Below, in pieces: positions 9,053 to 17,900 of a DNA stretch of 64,000 nucleotides. Positions within the stretch are counted from its first letter, which is position 1. Every line of letters starts with the position of its first letter. The stretch is taken from the NCBI RefSeq assembly GCF_000209165.1, contig NC_009046.1, positions 124,001 through 188,000 on the forward strand, written 5' to 3'. The position numbers and the translations under genes were made by a program. Source of the stretch: Scheffersomyces stipitis CBS 6054. Its lineage: Eukaryota; Ascomycota; Pichiomycetes; Serinales; Debaryomycetaceae. The notes beneath the pieces are model-generated. The model was given only the letters and a program-made list of their open reading frames with translations, searched no databases and was not told the origin of the DNA.

Positions 9053-9730
9053 ATGAAGTCGAGACCACTCTATGATATGGTGGTTATACCCCCCGGAAGG
9101 GCGGTACTATCCAAGCTTGAGTTGGTAAATTCCACCTGTCACTGTTTCTTCCACGATCGTGAACAGAGCCGTGTTTTCGTACGGATGGTAGCCGGCAACA
9201 CTGTAGTGATTCCGTGTTTGTCAGCACGACACTGGGACGGGGTGCGGGGGGTTACGAGGCTCGGACCGCAGTTGCAGGGCTTCGGGGATCTCGTAGCCTA
9301 TTTAGACGATATCGCGGGGGGACATGTTAGCTTGGATGTAGTGATGGCAACCCTTGTGGTAGACAACATCTCTGCCTTCTACTGGGATTTAAGGGTGGCT
9401 GATAGCGACAATTATAGAAGCTTGGGTTTGAACGAGTTTGTGCTGGCTGCGAAATGGTACACCAGATTAGTAGAAGTCGTGCTGCGAATCCTGGCCAGGT
9501 ACAAATGCAATGTCATCGTCACTAGCTACGATGTCTCTTTCGACCGAGGATACGACCAAAAGAATGAGAGAAAACATCATTCCCAGGATAACGACACGAT
9601 GGCTGCGGTGTCGTACTTGCCCGAAAGCTATCTTCTACGATTTGATCATTTGGTGCATATGGAGAGCGGAATGGTAAGAGAGTACAACCGCCGTAGCAGG
9701 AAATGGGAAATGTTGGGAGAGATAAGCTAG
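9053..9730 (+). CDS. Rad51-paralogue-like protein, XRCC2/Rlp1 type (tentative)
   Basis: This 225-residue protein looks like a RecA-fold recombination mediator. The strongest match is VVDNISAFYW at 102-111, the Walker B region, very close to XRCC2 (LDSLSAFYW); Asp104 would be the Walker B acid. After it come a helix and a beta strand (NVIVTSY) that fit the family. Walker A is degenerate: IPPGRAVLSKL at about 12-22 sits where XRCC2 has GPEGTGKT and lacks the GK(S/T) loop, so ATP binding is doubtful, as for yeast Shu subunits Csm2 and Psy3. The protein is shorter than human XRCC2 (280). The gene is richer in G+C than its neighbours and uses rarer codons, consistent with low expression. Assignment to XRCC2/Rlp1 versus a Shu subunit is uncertain. 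Confidence 0.6.
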   Translation: MKSRPLYDMVVIPPGRAVLSKLELVNSTCHCFFHDREQSRVFVRMVAGNTVVIPCLSARHWDGVRGVTRLGPQLQGFGDLVAYLDDIAGGHVSLDVVMATLVVDNISAFYWDLRVADSDNYRSLGLNEFVLAAKWYTRLVEVVLRILARYKCNVIVTSYDVSFDRGYDQKNERKHHSQDNDTMAAVSYLPESYLLRFDHLVHMESGMVREYNRRSRKWEMLGEIS

Positions 9731-10266
9731 TTTATACTAATGAATATAAAAGAATATGGTTGCGAAAATTGTGTATTTGTTCCATTCAAATTAAAAAAGT
9801 GAATCTGTAACAGGCAATGATAATATTAGAAGGTAATGTACAGCTATTGTACATTAATGTACGTTTGCTAAGTATGTTGAGCATAGAAAGTTCAAATCTT
9901 CAGACATATTAGCATTGAAGTTTACAACCGTATTGGTATAGTGTATCGTTCTATATTAAACACACATAAGAATCAAACAAAACTTTTACAATGGCAATAA
10001 AAATGACCCAGAAGCACTTTTTCATAATACATCCCACAACTCAGACATACATCCCCTACAGGTTGTAATTTCTACAACTACTAGTCTACACTTCACTCTA
10101 TTCTAATGTATATTCTTGTTGAGTAATTTTGAACGATTATGGCATGCTAAACTCGAACAATCGGAAAATGAATGGGAAATCAGAAATAAATAACATGAAA
10201 ACCTATGCTTGCTTTGCTCGCTTACTTTGCTTCCTTACCAGCTTTGCTTGCTTGCTTTCTTTGCTC
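9731..10266. other. Intergenic between convergent genes
   Basis: This 536-base A/T-rich spacer holds the 3' ends of the XRCC2-like gene and ATP7. Apart from the nested palindromes at 9835..9862 and a CTTTG-rich strip at 10205..10265 (ATP7 3'-UTR side), I see nothing in it. Confidence 0.5.
9835..9862. other. Nested inverted repeats built on ATGTAC
   Basis: AATGTACA, a 5-base loop and TGTACATT form a perfect 8-bp hairpin at 9835..9855. The right arm is shared with a perfect 14-bp palindrome, GTACATTAATGTAC, at 9849..9862. The element lies about 105 bases after the stop of the XRCC2-like gene and could be a 3'-UTR structure or a protein-binding site. Confidence 0.6.
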
Positions 10267-10794
10267 TTACATGACAGTCAAGTCACCGAACTTTTCCTTG
10301 TAGCCTGGAACATCCCACTTACCGTTCTTGACCATGTACTTGACCTTTTCATCCAAGTCTGGTCTGGCCTTAGCAACGTCGTCGACGGTCAATTGGTCGA
10401 ATGGTCTGGCACCTTCAATGTCCTTAAGGGTGGTTTGCAATTGGGCAATTTCTTCCAACACAGACTTTTCAGTCAACTTGGCATTTTCAATAGCCTTCTG
10501 TTCAAAGATTTCAATGTTCTTCAAGTTCTTTGAAACGTCAATAGTGACTGGCTTGTAGGCGTTAACAGCCTTTTCGATTTCATCGATGACCTTGGTGTTC
10601 TTCAAGACGGATCTGTAGTAGGCAAAGTCGACTGTGGTAGGTTGTTGTGCTAAAGTCAATTGGTCTTTCTTGGCTTCGTCGTGTCTCTTCTTGAATGCAG
10701 TTAACGAGGCAGCAGTGGATCCAGTCAATCCAAGGGACGAGATGACCTTGGTCCAGTTCAACTTGGTGGCAGCAGTCTTGGCAACAGATGACAT
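10267..10794 (-). CDS. ATP7: Mitochondrial ATP synthase subunit d
   Basis: Atp7 is subunit d of the F1Fo ATP synthase and part of the peripheral stalk on the matrix side of the inner membrane. The 175-residue product matches the family length (174 in S. cerevisiae). It starts SSVAKTAATKLNWTKV, contains the conserved TVDFAYYRSVLKN region and the long helical stalk segment, and ends PGYKEKFGDLTVM. I chose the ATG at 10794 because the open frame upstream begins only with TTG. Codon use is strongly biased (TTG for Leu, AAG for Lys), as expected for a highly expressed gene. A CCAAT box lies about 105 bases upstream, consistent with Hap-complex control of respiratory genes. Confidence 0.95.
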   Translation of the reverse strand: MSSVAKTAATKLNWTKVISSLGLTGSTAASLTAFKKRHDEAKKDQLTLAQQPTTVDFAYYRSVLKNTKVIDEIEKAVNAYKPVTIDVSKNLKNIEIFEQKAIENAKLTEKSVLEEIAQLQTTLKDIEGARPFDQLTVDDVAKARPDLDEKVKYMVKNGKWDVPGYKEKFGDLTVM

Positions 10795-10897
10795 GTTGTG
10801 GTGTATTGAAGAATGTAGATGTAGCTGTAGAGTATAGTAAGACTGATTAGTTGTTGAAATTTTCAATTTTCCTGGTCCGGTACACCTGACTCGTTAA

Positions 10898-10902
10898 CCA
10901 AT
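10898..10902 (+). promoter_or_regulatory. CCAAT box upstream of ATP7
   Basis: CCAAT lies about 105 bases from the ATP7 ATG, in the opposite orientation to the gene. The Hap2/3/5 complex binds CCAAT in either orientation and activates ATP synthase genes in yeasts. Function here is inferred from position. Confidence 0.4.
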
Positions 10903-11229
10903 GAGAGTAGTGACAAGAAAGGTGGTACTCGCACGACTCCGAGTGCGAACCTCTCTCTGTTAGCACTGTAGAATATGGGGTTTGTACAGTATATTCAGTA
11001 TGTAGTCTCAAGTATGGTACAGTACTACAGGCAAATGTAACAATTTCTTCTGATTAGAATGTTAATATAAACTGCAAAGTCAAGAAGTGAAAGAGACATC
11101 CATTCTGCTGATTATCCTCTTCATTTCTTTATTCTTCAATAATACCAAATTTCTGCGTATGCTCTATTCTTACAGTGTCTCTCCCAGTGAGAGATCTAAC
11201 TTTTCAGATCCTAATCGCACCATATAGCT

Positions 11230-11235
11230 CACGTG
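11230..11235. promoter_or_regulatory. CACGTG E-box upstream of APL3
   Basis: A palindromic CACGTG (context CTCACGTGAA) lies about 120 bases before the APL3 start. bHLH factors of the Cbf1/Pho4 type recognise it. No direct evidence of use. Confidence 0.35.
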
Positions 11236-11354
11236 AACACAGTATACCATCCACTTTTCACTATTTTGATCTAACTCCATATTTACACGTAGATAATCAT
11301 AAACTTCTAAATTTCTTCATCTTCTAAATTCCTTACTCGCATTCTCATCTCACC

Positions 11355-14315
11355 ATGCCGCCTGTACAGATGAAAGGGTTGAATCAATTCATCGTAGATA
11401 TCCGCAATTCCAAAGATATCGAAGAAGAAAAGAAGCGAATCAATTTGGAGCTTAATAACATTCAGTCCAAATTCAACTCCAACATCAACAGCTACCAGAA
11501 GAAAAAGTATGTCTGCAAGTTGATCTACATCTACTTGAGTGGCTATGCAGATTCAGTCGATTTTGGTTTAAAGGAGTCTTTCCAGCTTGTGTGCTCCTCC
11601 AGCCATTCCGAAAAGCAGTTGGGCTATTTGGCACTTCTGGTTCTCATCAATAACGACAAATCCACGCAATCCACGCGTGACTTCTTGGACTCTTTGTTGG
11701 ACCAAGTGCATCTGTATTTGATCAAGGATCTTCAATCGTCCAACGAAGACACGAACTGTCTTGCTGTTCAATTCATTGCTTCCAACTTCAACTTACCAGA
11801 ATCCACGACTGTCAGAGTTAACGAAGCTGACGAGTCGGCTCCAAAATGGTTGGAGTTGATAGATATCGTCTACTCGTTTGTCACGTCTCCTATCCACAAG
11901 TCTGTTATCAAAAAGAAAGCAGCTATTGCATTGTACTCCTTGTTGAAGTTATATCCCCAGGTTTTGATCTCTAACAACAACTGGATTCCTAGATTGCTAT
12001 CTCTTGCTGACGACAAGGATTACGGCGTATCCATTGCCAGCATCCCCTTGATACAATTCGTAGTCAAGCTGAAGCCTCAGTTTGTGAAAGCGATTATTCC
12101 GGCTATCTCTTTGAAATTGTACAATATCATCATAGAGAATAAGTGTCCAGAAGAATACTACTATTACAAGTCCCCAGCTCCTTGGTTGGTAGTCAAGCTC
12201 TTACAGTTGATAGAATACTTCTTTTTCTTGAGTGACACAAACGACTACGCTGTTTTGTCAATAGCGGATTTAGACGAACAAACTCTTAACAACTTGAGAC
12301 TGGTGGTAGCCCAATCGATTCAAAATGCATCTCAGCCTATAAAGGGTTTGCCCAATAGAAACTCGCAAAGTTCAACCTTGTTTCAAGCAGTGTCGTTGGC
12401 AGTTTTCTTGGACGCCTCTTCAGATGCCATCAATGGAGCTATCAATGCTCTTATGATGTTGCTTACTTCAAACGAGACAAATACAAGATACCTTGCTCTA
12501 GACGCTCTCATCAAACTCACAGCAAGACTGACTTCAAACAATTTGTCAGCTTCACCCTCCATCGACGAAAAGTACACCAAGATATTCAAATTATTGTATG
12601 ACAGAGACATTTCTGTTAGAAGAAAGTCGTTGGACTTACTCTACACCATTACTAATGCTTCGAGTTACAGTATGGTTATAACTAAATTGCTAGACTACTT
12701 TCCTTTATGTGACTTCACCTTAAAACCCGAATTGGCTATTAAAATCGCCGTTTTGGCCGAAAAATTTGCTACAGACTCCACCTGGTATGTCACCACCATG
12801 TTGAAATTATTATCCATTAGTGGAGGCGTCAATTCCAATGGAACGAATTACATTGGGAATGAAGTATGGGAGAGGATTGTTCAGATTATCGTCAACAACG
12901 AAGACTTACAAAAGAAAACATCAAAATTGATTATTAACTTATTGAAAAAACCATTTTCTTCTACTGACAACACTCCAATTGCTCTTTCTGAAAATCTTAT
13001 TAAAGTAGCCGCTTTTGTACTTGGGGAATATGGAGACCAAGTTACTTATATGTCTGAACTTAGTACCAAATTACAGTTTCATTTGCTTTATGATGCCTAC
13101 TTTAAGGTGTCTTTGACTACAAGGGCCATGTTGTTAACAACTTTCTTAAAGTTCTTCGTTAAGTATCCAGATGAAGATTTCATTCCTGAAATTATGGATT
13201 TATTTGAGATTGAAGAACTTTCATTGGATTTAGAAATACAGACCAGAGCTCATGAATATCTTACATTGGCTACGCATAAGTATAGTCAGCAACTTTTCAA
13301 AGAAGTTTTGAAACCAATGCCTATTTTTGTTAAGAAAGAAAGTCATTTGATGGACAGAATAGGCAGTGTTAGTCACATTGTAGGTGTTAACAGATCCAAG
13401 TCACTAGTTTTAGCTAAAAACATTAGCAGTAACAAGTCAAAAGCAGCTAGAGGAATTGATTCTAGTCCTATTCTTGACGAGAACTCTGATGGATCGAATC
13501 CATTTGAAGAAGAATCGAAGCCAGTTGTTCTTTCTCCCAACTGGTATTCAGGCTACCACAGAATGTTGCATTACGATGCAGGTATCTTTTATGAAGATCA
13601 GCTCATCAAGATCACTTATAGAGTTATCAAGGAAGGCTGTGCCTTGACATTAAAACTTACGATCATCAACAATTCTGCCAAAACTGCAGGTACAGATATT
13701 ACAGGGTTAACAGTATTGAATCTAGAGAGTTTAACTGATGACCATGACCCAAATTACGTTCTCAACTTAAAGCAACTCCCTGAATCCACATTTCACGATA
13801 AAGCCAACATGGAGATCTCAGTCAAAATAAGAAACGTAGTGGAAAACCACGAGAGTCCAATCTTATCGATCACATTCATGTGTGGTGGATCATTTAACAC
13901 CCTAAATTTGAAGTTCCCTGTATTATTGTTGAAGACATTAACTTCAACGGCCTTAAACGGGTTGGATGAATTCAACAGACGTTGGGCTCAAATCGGAGAG
14001 TTATTGGGCCCTCAAGGAGAGTCTTCACAAGCTGTCAATCTTACTCACAGGTACAACTCTTCAAATATAGTTAGACTTTTGTCCAGATTAGGCTTTGCAG
14101 TCGTACATGCAACACTGGATGAAACCGATAACACTATTCTAGTGATGGGCGCAGGTATCTTGCATACGCAGAAGACTAACTACGGGGTTTTGGCTACATT
14201 GAAAAGTACAGATCAAGTGGGAAAAGAGTTTGAGGTTGCAATCAGATGTTCAGGCGGGGGAGTTGCCGAGGTTGTGGCTATTACGATGAAGGAGATTTTA
14301 GAAGGGAAGTTCTGA
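11355..14315 (+). CDS. APL3: AP-2 clathrin adaptor complex, alpha subunit
   Basis: Alpha-adaptin is one of two large chains of the AP-2 complex, which links clathrin to cargo and PI(4,5)P2 at the plasma membrane in endocytosis. The 986 residues compare with about 1025 in S. cerevisiae. The N-terminus (MKGLNQFIVDIRNSKD, KKKYVCKLIYIY) matches the conserved first helices of the alpha trunk. The ARM/HEAT solenoid continues to about residue 640, with landmarks such as APWLVVKLLQLIEY and KLALVAEKFATDSTWYV-like blocks. A short hinge follows (about 650-720), then a C-terminal appendage domain (about 730-986). Several in-frame CTG codons fall where other alpha chains have polar residues, agreeing with CTG read as Ser. 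Confidence 0.93.
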   Translation: MPPVQMKGLNQFIVDIRNSKDIEEEKKRINLELNNIQSKFNSNINSYQKKKYVCKLIYIYLSGYADSVDFGLKESFQLVCSSSHSEKQLGYLALLVLINNDKSTQSTRDFLDSLLDQVHLYLIKDLQSSNEDTNCLAVQFIASNFNLPESTTVRVNEADESAPKWLELIDIVYSFVTSPIHKSVIKKKAAIALYSLLKLYPQVLISNNNWIPRLLSLADDKDYGVSIASIPLIQFVVKLKPQFVKAIIPAISLKLYNIIIENKCPEEYYYYKSPAPWLVVKLLQLIEYFFFLSDTNDYAVLSIADLDEQTLNNLRLVVAQSIQNASQPIKGLPNRNSQSSTLFQAVSLAVFLDASSDAINGAINALMMLLTSNETNTRYLALDALIKLTARLTSNNLSASPSIDEKYTKIFKLLYDRDISVRRKSLDLLYTITNASSYSMVITKLLDYFPLCDFTLKPELAIKIAVLAEKFATDSTWYVTTMLKLLSISGGVNSNGTNYIGNEVWERIVQIIVNNEDLQKKTSKLIINLLKKPFSSTDNTPIALSENLIKVAAFVLGEYGDQVTYMSELSTKLQFHLLYDAYFKVSLTTRAMLLTTFLKFFVKYPDEDFIPEIMDLFEIEELSLDLEIQTRAHEYLTLATHKYSQQLFKEVLKPMPIFVKKESHLMDRIGSVSHIVGVNRSKSLVLAKNISSNKSKAARGIDSSPILDENSDGSNPFEEESKPVVLSPNWYSGYHRMLHYDAGIFYEDQLIKITYRVIKEGCALTLKLTIINNSAKTAGTDITGLTVLNLESLTDDHDPNYVLNLKQLPESTFHDKANMEISVKIRNVVENHESPILSITFMCGGSFNTLNLKFPVLLLKTLTSTALNGLDEFNRRWAQIGELLGPQGESSQAVNLTHRYNSSNIVRLLSRLGFAVVHATLDETDNTILVMGAGILHTQKTNYGVLATLKSTDQVGKEFEVAIRCSGGGVAEVVAITMKEILEGKF

Positions 14316-15225
14316 CTTCCGTACAAGTACTATGTAATGAAATGAACTAGAAAAACACAGGGATCAATCAAAACAGGTCATAAAGGAAAATGTGAAAATA
14401 GTAGTATATTAGAGTATAGATAAATGAGGTTAATTTCTGCATGATTTTGTGGAGAACATTGAAACTTGTTGTAGATTATGGTGAAACGGCCGACTACTTA
14501 TAATGGACATGTAGTGTGAATCTTGTACTCACAACACAGGGGAAATTTCATGGGTAAAGATTCTTGCCCCACATTCATAGCAAATTCGGAAAATTTCCTA
14601 CACCAAAATGGCTGAGAAAGACTAGCGCACAAAAAGACAGCAGACCCAGATCTTCAGTTCGCAACACTACTATATTAGTAAATATGGAAGTAGGAATGTG
14701 TTCGTCCACAAGATCATATATGCCCTAATAGATCATGTCGAAGTTGAGAACTGCCTACTGAGACTTGTGTCGCTATTGCATGTGCATAATGGTTCCTCAA
14801 AAGCGAACAGTGATTTTTATGTTGCGAAATTTGGTGAACTTGATACGATAGAGTAGAACAAGTCCTTAGTTCGTTGTTTACTTCCCAGAGATGTAACAGA
14901 GCTGCCTCTGGTAGAGTCTATCTTGTCATTTTGCTACTTCCAGAGTATTGATAAACAAGTGCTACTCATGGACTTCAGTTCAGCCATCGCAATCTCACTT
15001 CCTAATCGGGGAAATTCTACAACCATTTCCTAATTAGGAAGTGCAACTGAAAATAAATTTTGCAACTGGTCTGAAGAATAGAGACGCCAGAATACCGCTT
15101 TGTGAGGGGATTGGGAGCAGAATTTTTTCATTTATAAGGCAACGAATTCCTTCCAGAAACAAGATGCTGACGCCACTGTTCACCTCTACCATCACCTACA
15201 TTCCATCCTTTGTAAGAACTAAATC
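14316..15225. promoter_or_regulatory. Intergenic: promoter of the CAP-domain gene
   Basis: This 910-base non-coding spacer holds two Mcm1-type boxes (15001..15010 and 15029..15038), a forkhead-like TTGTTTAC at about 14874..14881, and a TATAA at 15133..15137 (about 90 bases before the ATG). The left half, downstream of APL3, shows nothing recognisable. Confidence 0.55.
14999..15040. promoter_or_regulatory. Two Mcm1-type P-boxes in tandem
   Basis: CCTAATCGGG at 15001..15010 and CCTAATTAGG at 15029..15038 both fit the Mcm1 consensus CC(C/T)AATNNGG exactly. The second is the centre of a perfect 14-bp palindrome, TTCCTAATTAGGAA. Their centres are 28 bp apart and they lie 190-225 bases before the ATG of the CAP-domain gene. 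Function is inferred. Confidence 0.6.
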
Positions 15226-16335
15226 ATGAGGGTTATAGCTTCCACCCTTGGGTTCTTGTTGGCCCTTCTAATGGTGGCCCTTCAGGTAAAGTCTGCACCA
15301 GCTCCAGCCATCGTCACCTTGTGGCAAACAATAACTCAAGATGCTGCTCCAACCAGTACACTCATTGCAGTATTACCAGGTTCGCCTGCTTCTTTACCAG
15401 CAGCTCCAGTAGCAGCACCAGTGGCAGCTCCAGTAGCAGCACCAGTAGCAGCACCAGTAGCAGCACCAGTAGCAGCTCCAGTAGCAGCACCAGTGGCATC
15501 ACCAGTAGCAGCTCCAGTAGCAGCACCTGCTTCATCCGTCTCAAATGCCACTCCTGCTTCTACTACTACGTCTCCCTTTGCCTTGAACGACTTGCTCCAA
15601 CCATCTTTCTGGTCTGGACTTCTTGATAGCTTCTTTGGAAGAGCTTCTGCTTCAGTTGCCGCTCCGGTAGCAGCACCAGTTGCTACATCAGTACCCGTTG
15701 CGGCAGCCATTCCTAACTCAAATGCTGCAGCTGCCAGTGCCCCTATCGCAAATACTGCAGCACCTGCTGCTTTACTTGGGTATGCAGCAACGCTGGCCGC
15801 ATCTCCAGCTGCAGTATACCTGCCATCGACTGCTGCAGTTGTCTCGCCAGCATCCTCATCTAACCCTGTGGCTACTGGTGGTATTTATGACGCTATTGCT
15901 GACTCAGATGTAGACCAAACCTTTGCCAAGCAGATCTTGGATAGACACAACGAATACAGAAAGATCCACCAAGTAGCTCCATTATCGTGGGAAGTCAGCG
16001 CCTACAACTATGCCAAGAACAATGCAGACAACTACGACTGTTCGGGTGTCTTAACACATACCCATGGTCCATTCGGAGAGAACCTCGCAGCTGGCTTCTC
16101 AGATGGTCCTTCAGCAGTTGATGCCTGGTACGTGGAAGGTGAAACCTACAGTTACTCTAATGCTAACACCTACGATCACTTCACGCAAGTTGTGTGGAAG
16201 GACTCTACAAAGGTCGGTTGTGCCTACAAGGACTGCCGTGCTGAGAATTGGGGTCTATACATTATCTGCTCCTACGATCCCGCTGGAAACGTCATTGGAG
16301 AAAACAAAGATAATGTATTCCCAGCCACCTCTTGA
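15226..16335 (+). CDS. Secreted CAP/SCP-domain protein, RBT4/PRY-like
   Basis: This is an extracellular CAP-superfamily protein. Yeast Pry proteins bind sterols and fatty acids, and Candida RBT4/RBE1 are secreted virulence-associated relatives. The 369-residue product has a signal peptide (about 1-23), then ten tandem PVAA-type units at residues 61-100 (one unit is PVAS). A Ser/Ala-rich linker follows, and the CAP domain occupies about residues 235-360. The domain shows ILDRHNEYRKIH, LTHTHGPFGENLAAGF with the cavity His and Glu, FTQVVWKDSTKVGCA and the final YIICSYDPAGNV, so all CAP signature blocks are present. Two Mcm1-type boxes and a TATA box lie upstream. The nearest named relative is RBT4, but orthology cannot be decided by eye. 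Confidence 0.88.
   Translation: MRVIASTLGFLLALLMVALQVKSAPAPAIVTLWQTITQDAAPTSTLIAVLPGSPASLPAAPVAAPVAAPVAAPVAAPVAAPVAAPVAAPVASPVAAPVAAPASSVSNATPASTTTSPFALNDLLQPSFWSGLLDSFFGRASASVAAPVAAPVATSVPVAAAIPNSNAAAASAPIANTAAPAALLGYAATLAASPAAVYLPSTAAVVSPASSSNPVATGGIYDAIADSDVDQTFAKQILDRHNEYRKIHQVAPLSWEVSAYNYAKNNADNYDCSGVLTHTHGPFGENLAAGFSDGPSAVDAWYVEGETYSYSNANTYDHFTQVVWKDSTKVGCAYKDCRAENWGLYIICSYDPAGNVIGENKDNVFPATS
15406..15525 (+). repeat. 12-nt coding tandem repeat (PVAA x10)
   Basis: Ten consecutive 12-base units, consensus ccagtagcagca or ccagtagcagct, encode the Pro-Val-Ala-Ala repeat of the CAP-domain protein. The units are nearly identical at DNA level, so the copy number probably varies between strains. 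Long open frames in the other reading frames here are produced by the repeat. Confidence 0.9.
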
Positions 16336-16594
16336 GCTGGCTCCAGTGACAACTGATACCATATATAAAATGTAACATAGATGAACAGGGGTTAAAATCA
16401 CGTCATAAGTGGAACTAAAGCCGCGCAATCTCTGCTCAAATTTTGCAAAACCTCATCTCTTCAGTTCTCGGTACTTAAAATTATTATAGTATTCCCCATA
16501 TTTAAAAAAAGTCAATGCTCGCTAAGAAAATTTCATTGTAAATAAAATCATTAGTTTCAAGCAACGTTAAATAGTTACATGTCCAAATTATTCT

Positions 16595-17896
16595 ATGCAA
16601 CTGTCCGTATATGTGTTTGAGAATGGATTGCGTAAGGTAAGGCCTTACTACCTTCAATTTAACACACATCCCAAACCAAGATGGATTGGTAGAACTGTAG
16701 TGGATGTGTTTAGTTCAGAATTTGGAGAAGCAAAAGATATCCTAAGACTTGATATCGATAATGAGTTGATGTACATACGAACCGGTTTCGGGAGAAAGGG
16801 AGGAGAGACAGTATTGAAAGGATGGGATTCTATTGGAGATCGAATATTGGACAAATTCGATGTTATCTGTAATCTGAAACATATGCATGAACCAAGTGTT
16901 CCTGAATGTCCTCTCCAACTTCACGAAGATGTAGATTACCCCAGTCAGGCTAAGACAAGATTAAAAATTGTGTTTGAGAATGAAGACATGTTGGTTGTAG
17001 ATAAGCCATCTGGAATTCCCACCCATCCAACAGGGAACTATTACTATAACACAATGACAGAAATACTAAAGCATGATTTGAATATGAAGAATGTATGGCC
17101 CTTCCACAGACTCGATAAGGTTACGTCTGGGATATTGATCTTCGGAAAGTCCAAAACAGCTTGTGACACATATCTGTCAATATTTCAGAACGAGAAGGAT
17201 AATATCAGCAAACAATATCTCGCAAGAATAGAAGGAGAATTCCCCACCACCGAAGTCATGGTTAATTGTCCTATTTTCTCTGTCAATTCAACTGGTGGAT
17301 ATATAAAACCATTGAATGCTGACATGCTCCCTATTAATTCTACGACTGTCTTCAAAAGACTCAGATATTCTAAGGAATTGAATCAGAGTATAGTAATTTG
17401 TAGGCCGTTGACAGGACGCATGCACCAGATCAGAATACATTTACGAAACATTGGACACCCTATAGTTAATGATTATTTATACAACCCTACAAATGACGAA
17501 CTTCATAACCAAGAAATCAACAAGATTAATGGCTCCATAGAAGTGGAGATATATAACAGACTATTTGAAAAGTACCCTTCGTTTGGCAAAGTTCAACCTG
17601 TTGATGTTACAATAGCCAAAACGGACGAATGCATCGATCTTTTTGAGATTGCATCAATCAAGGATGACAATAGACTTCAAAGTAAACTCCAAGAGCTTCA
17701 AAAACTTAGACAGGAAAGTTTAGCCCGACTCAAGTCCAAGAATAACACAACTTGCACAGAGTGCAATCGTCAACTATTTGATACAAATAAGGATATGACT
17801 GATCTGCAAATTTGGTTACATGCTTATAAATACCAATACATAGGTGATCTTAAATTTTCGTTTCAGACGGAAGAACCTTCCTGGTGCTCTATATAG
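16595..17896 (+). CDS. RluA-family tRNA pseudouridine synthase (Pus6/Pus9/Rib2 type)
   Basis: This enzyme would convert specific uridines in tRNA to pseudouridine. The 433-residue product has the eukaryotic RluA layout. An N-terminal block (YVFENGLRKVRPYY, RWIGRTVVDVF) is typical of the Pus6/Pus9/Rib2 group. The catalytic domain begins around residue 123 (IVFENEDMLVVDKPSGIPTHP). Catalytic Asp174 sits in HRLDKVTSG, and the RPLTGRMHQIRIHL motif is near residue 270. A C-terminal CTEC pair followed by IWLHAYKYQY is also a feature of that group. There is no fused deaminase domain, so it is not full-length Rib2. Pus6 (tRNA U31) and Pus9 (mitochondrial U32) cannot be told apart by eye. Only four bases separate its stop from that of the convergent next gene. 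Confidence 0.8.
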   Translation: MQLSVYVFENGLRKVRPYYLQFNTHPKPRWIGRTVVDVFSSEFGEAKDILRLDIDNELMYIRTGFGRKGGETVLKGWDSIGDRILDKFDVICNLKHMHEPSVPECPLQLHEDVDYPSQAKTRLKIVFENEDMLVVDKPSGIPTHPTGNYYYNTMTEILKHDLNMKNVWPFHRLDKVTSGILIFGKSKTACDTYLSIFQNEKDNISKQYLARIEGEFPTTEVMVNCPIFSVNSTGGYIKPLNADMLPINSTTVFKRLRYSKELNQSIVICRPLTGRMHQIRIHLRNIGHPIVNDYLYNPTNDELHNQEINKINGSIEVEIYNRLFEKYPSFGKVQPVDVTIAKTDECIDLFEIASIKDDNRLQSKLQELQKLRQESLARLKSKNNTTCTECNRQLFDTNKDMTDLQIWLHAYKYQYIGDLKFSFQTEEPSWCSI

Positions 17897-17900
17897 ACAA

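Larger units (their letters stand above)
10795..11354. promoter_or_regulatory. Divergent promoter region, ATP7 / APL3
   Basis: This non-coding spacer contains the CCAAT box near ATP7 and a CACGTG E-box (11230..11235) about 120 bases before the APL3 ATG. No other feature was recognised. Confidence 0.55.

Noticed and set aside
15406..15525. Regular repeat considered as a CRISPR-like array
   Set aside because: Units are contiguous without spacers, code for protein, and the organism is a eukaryote.
15336..15710. Long antisense and shifted frames over the PVAA array (poly-Ser/Thr and Ala-Thr-Gly repeats)
   Set aside because: Every frame of a 12-base repeat without stops stays open; only the plus-strand frame carries a signal peptide and CAP domain.
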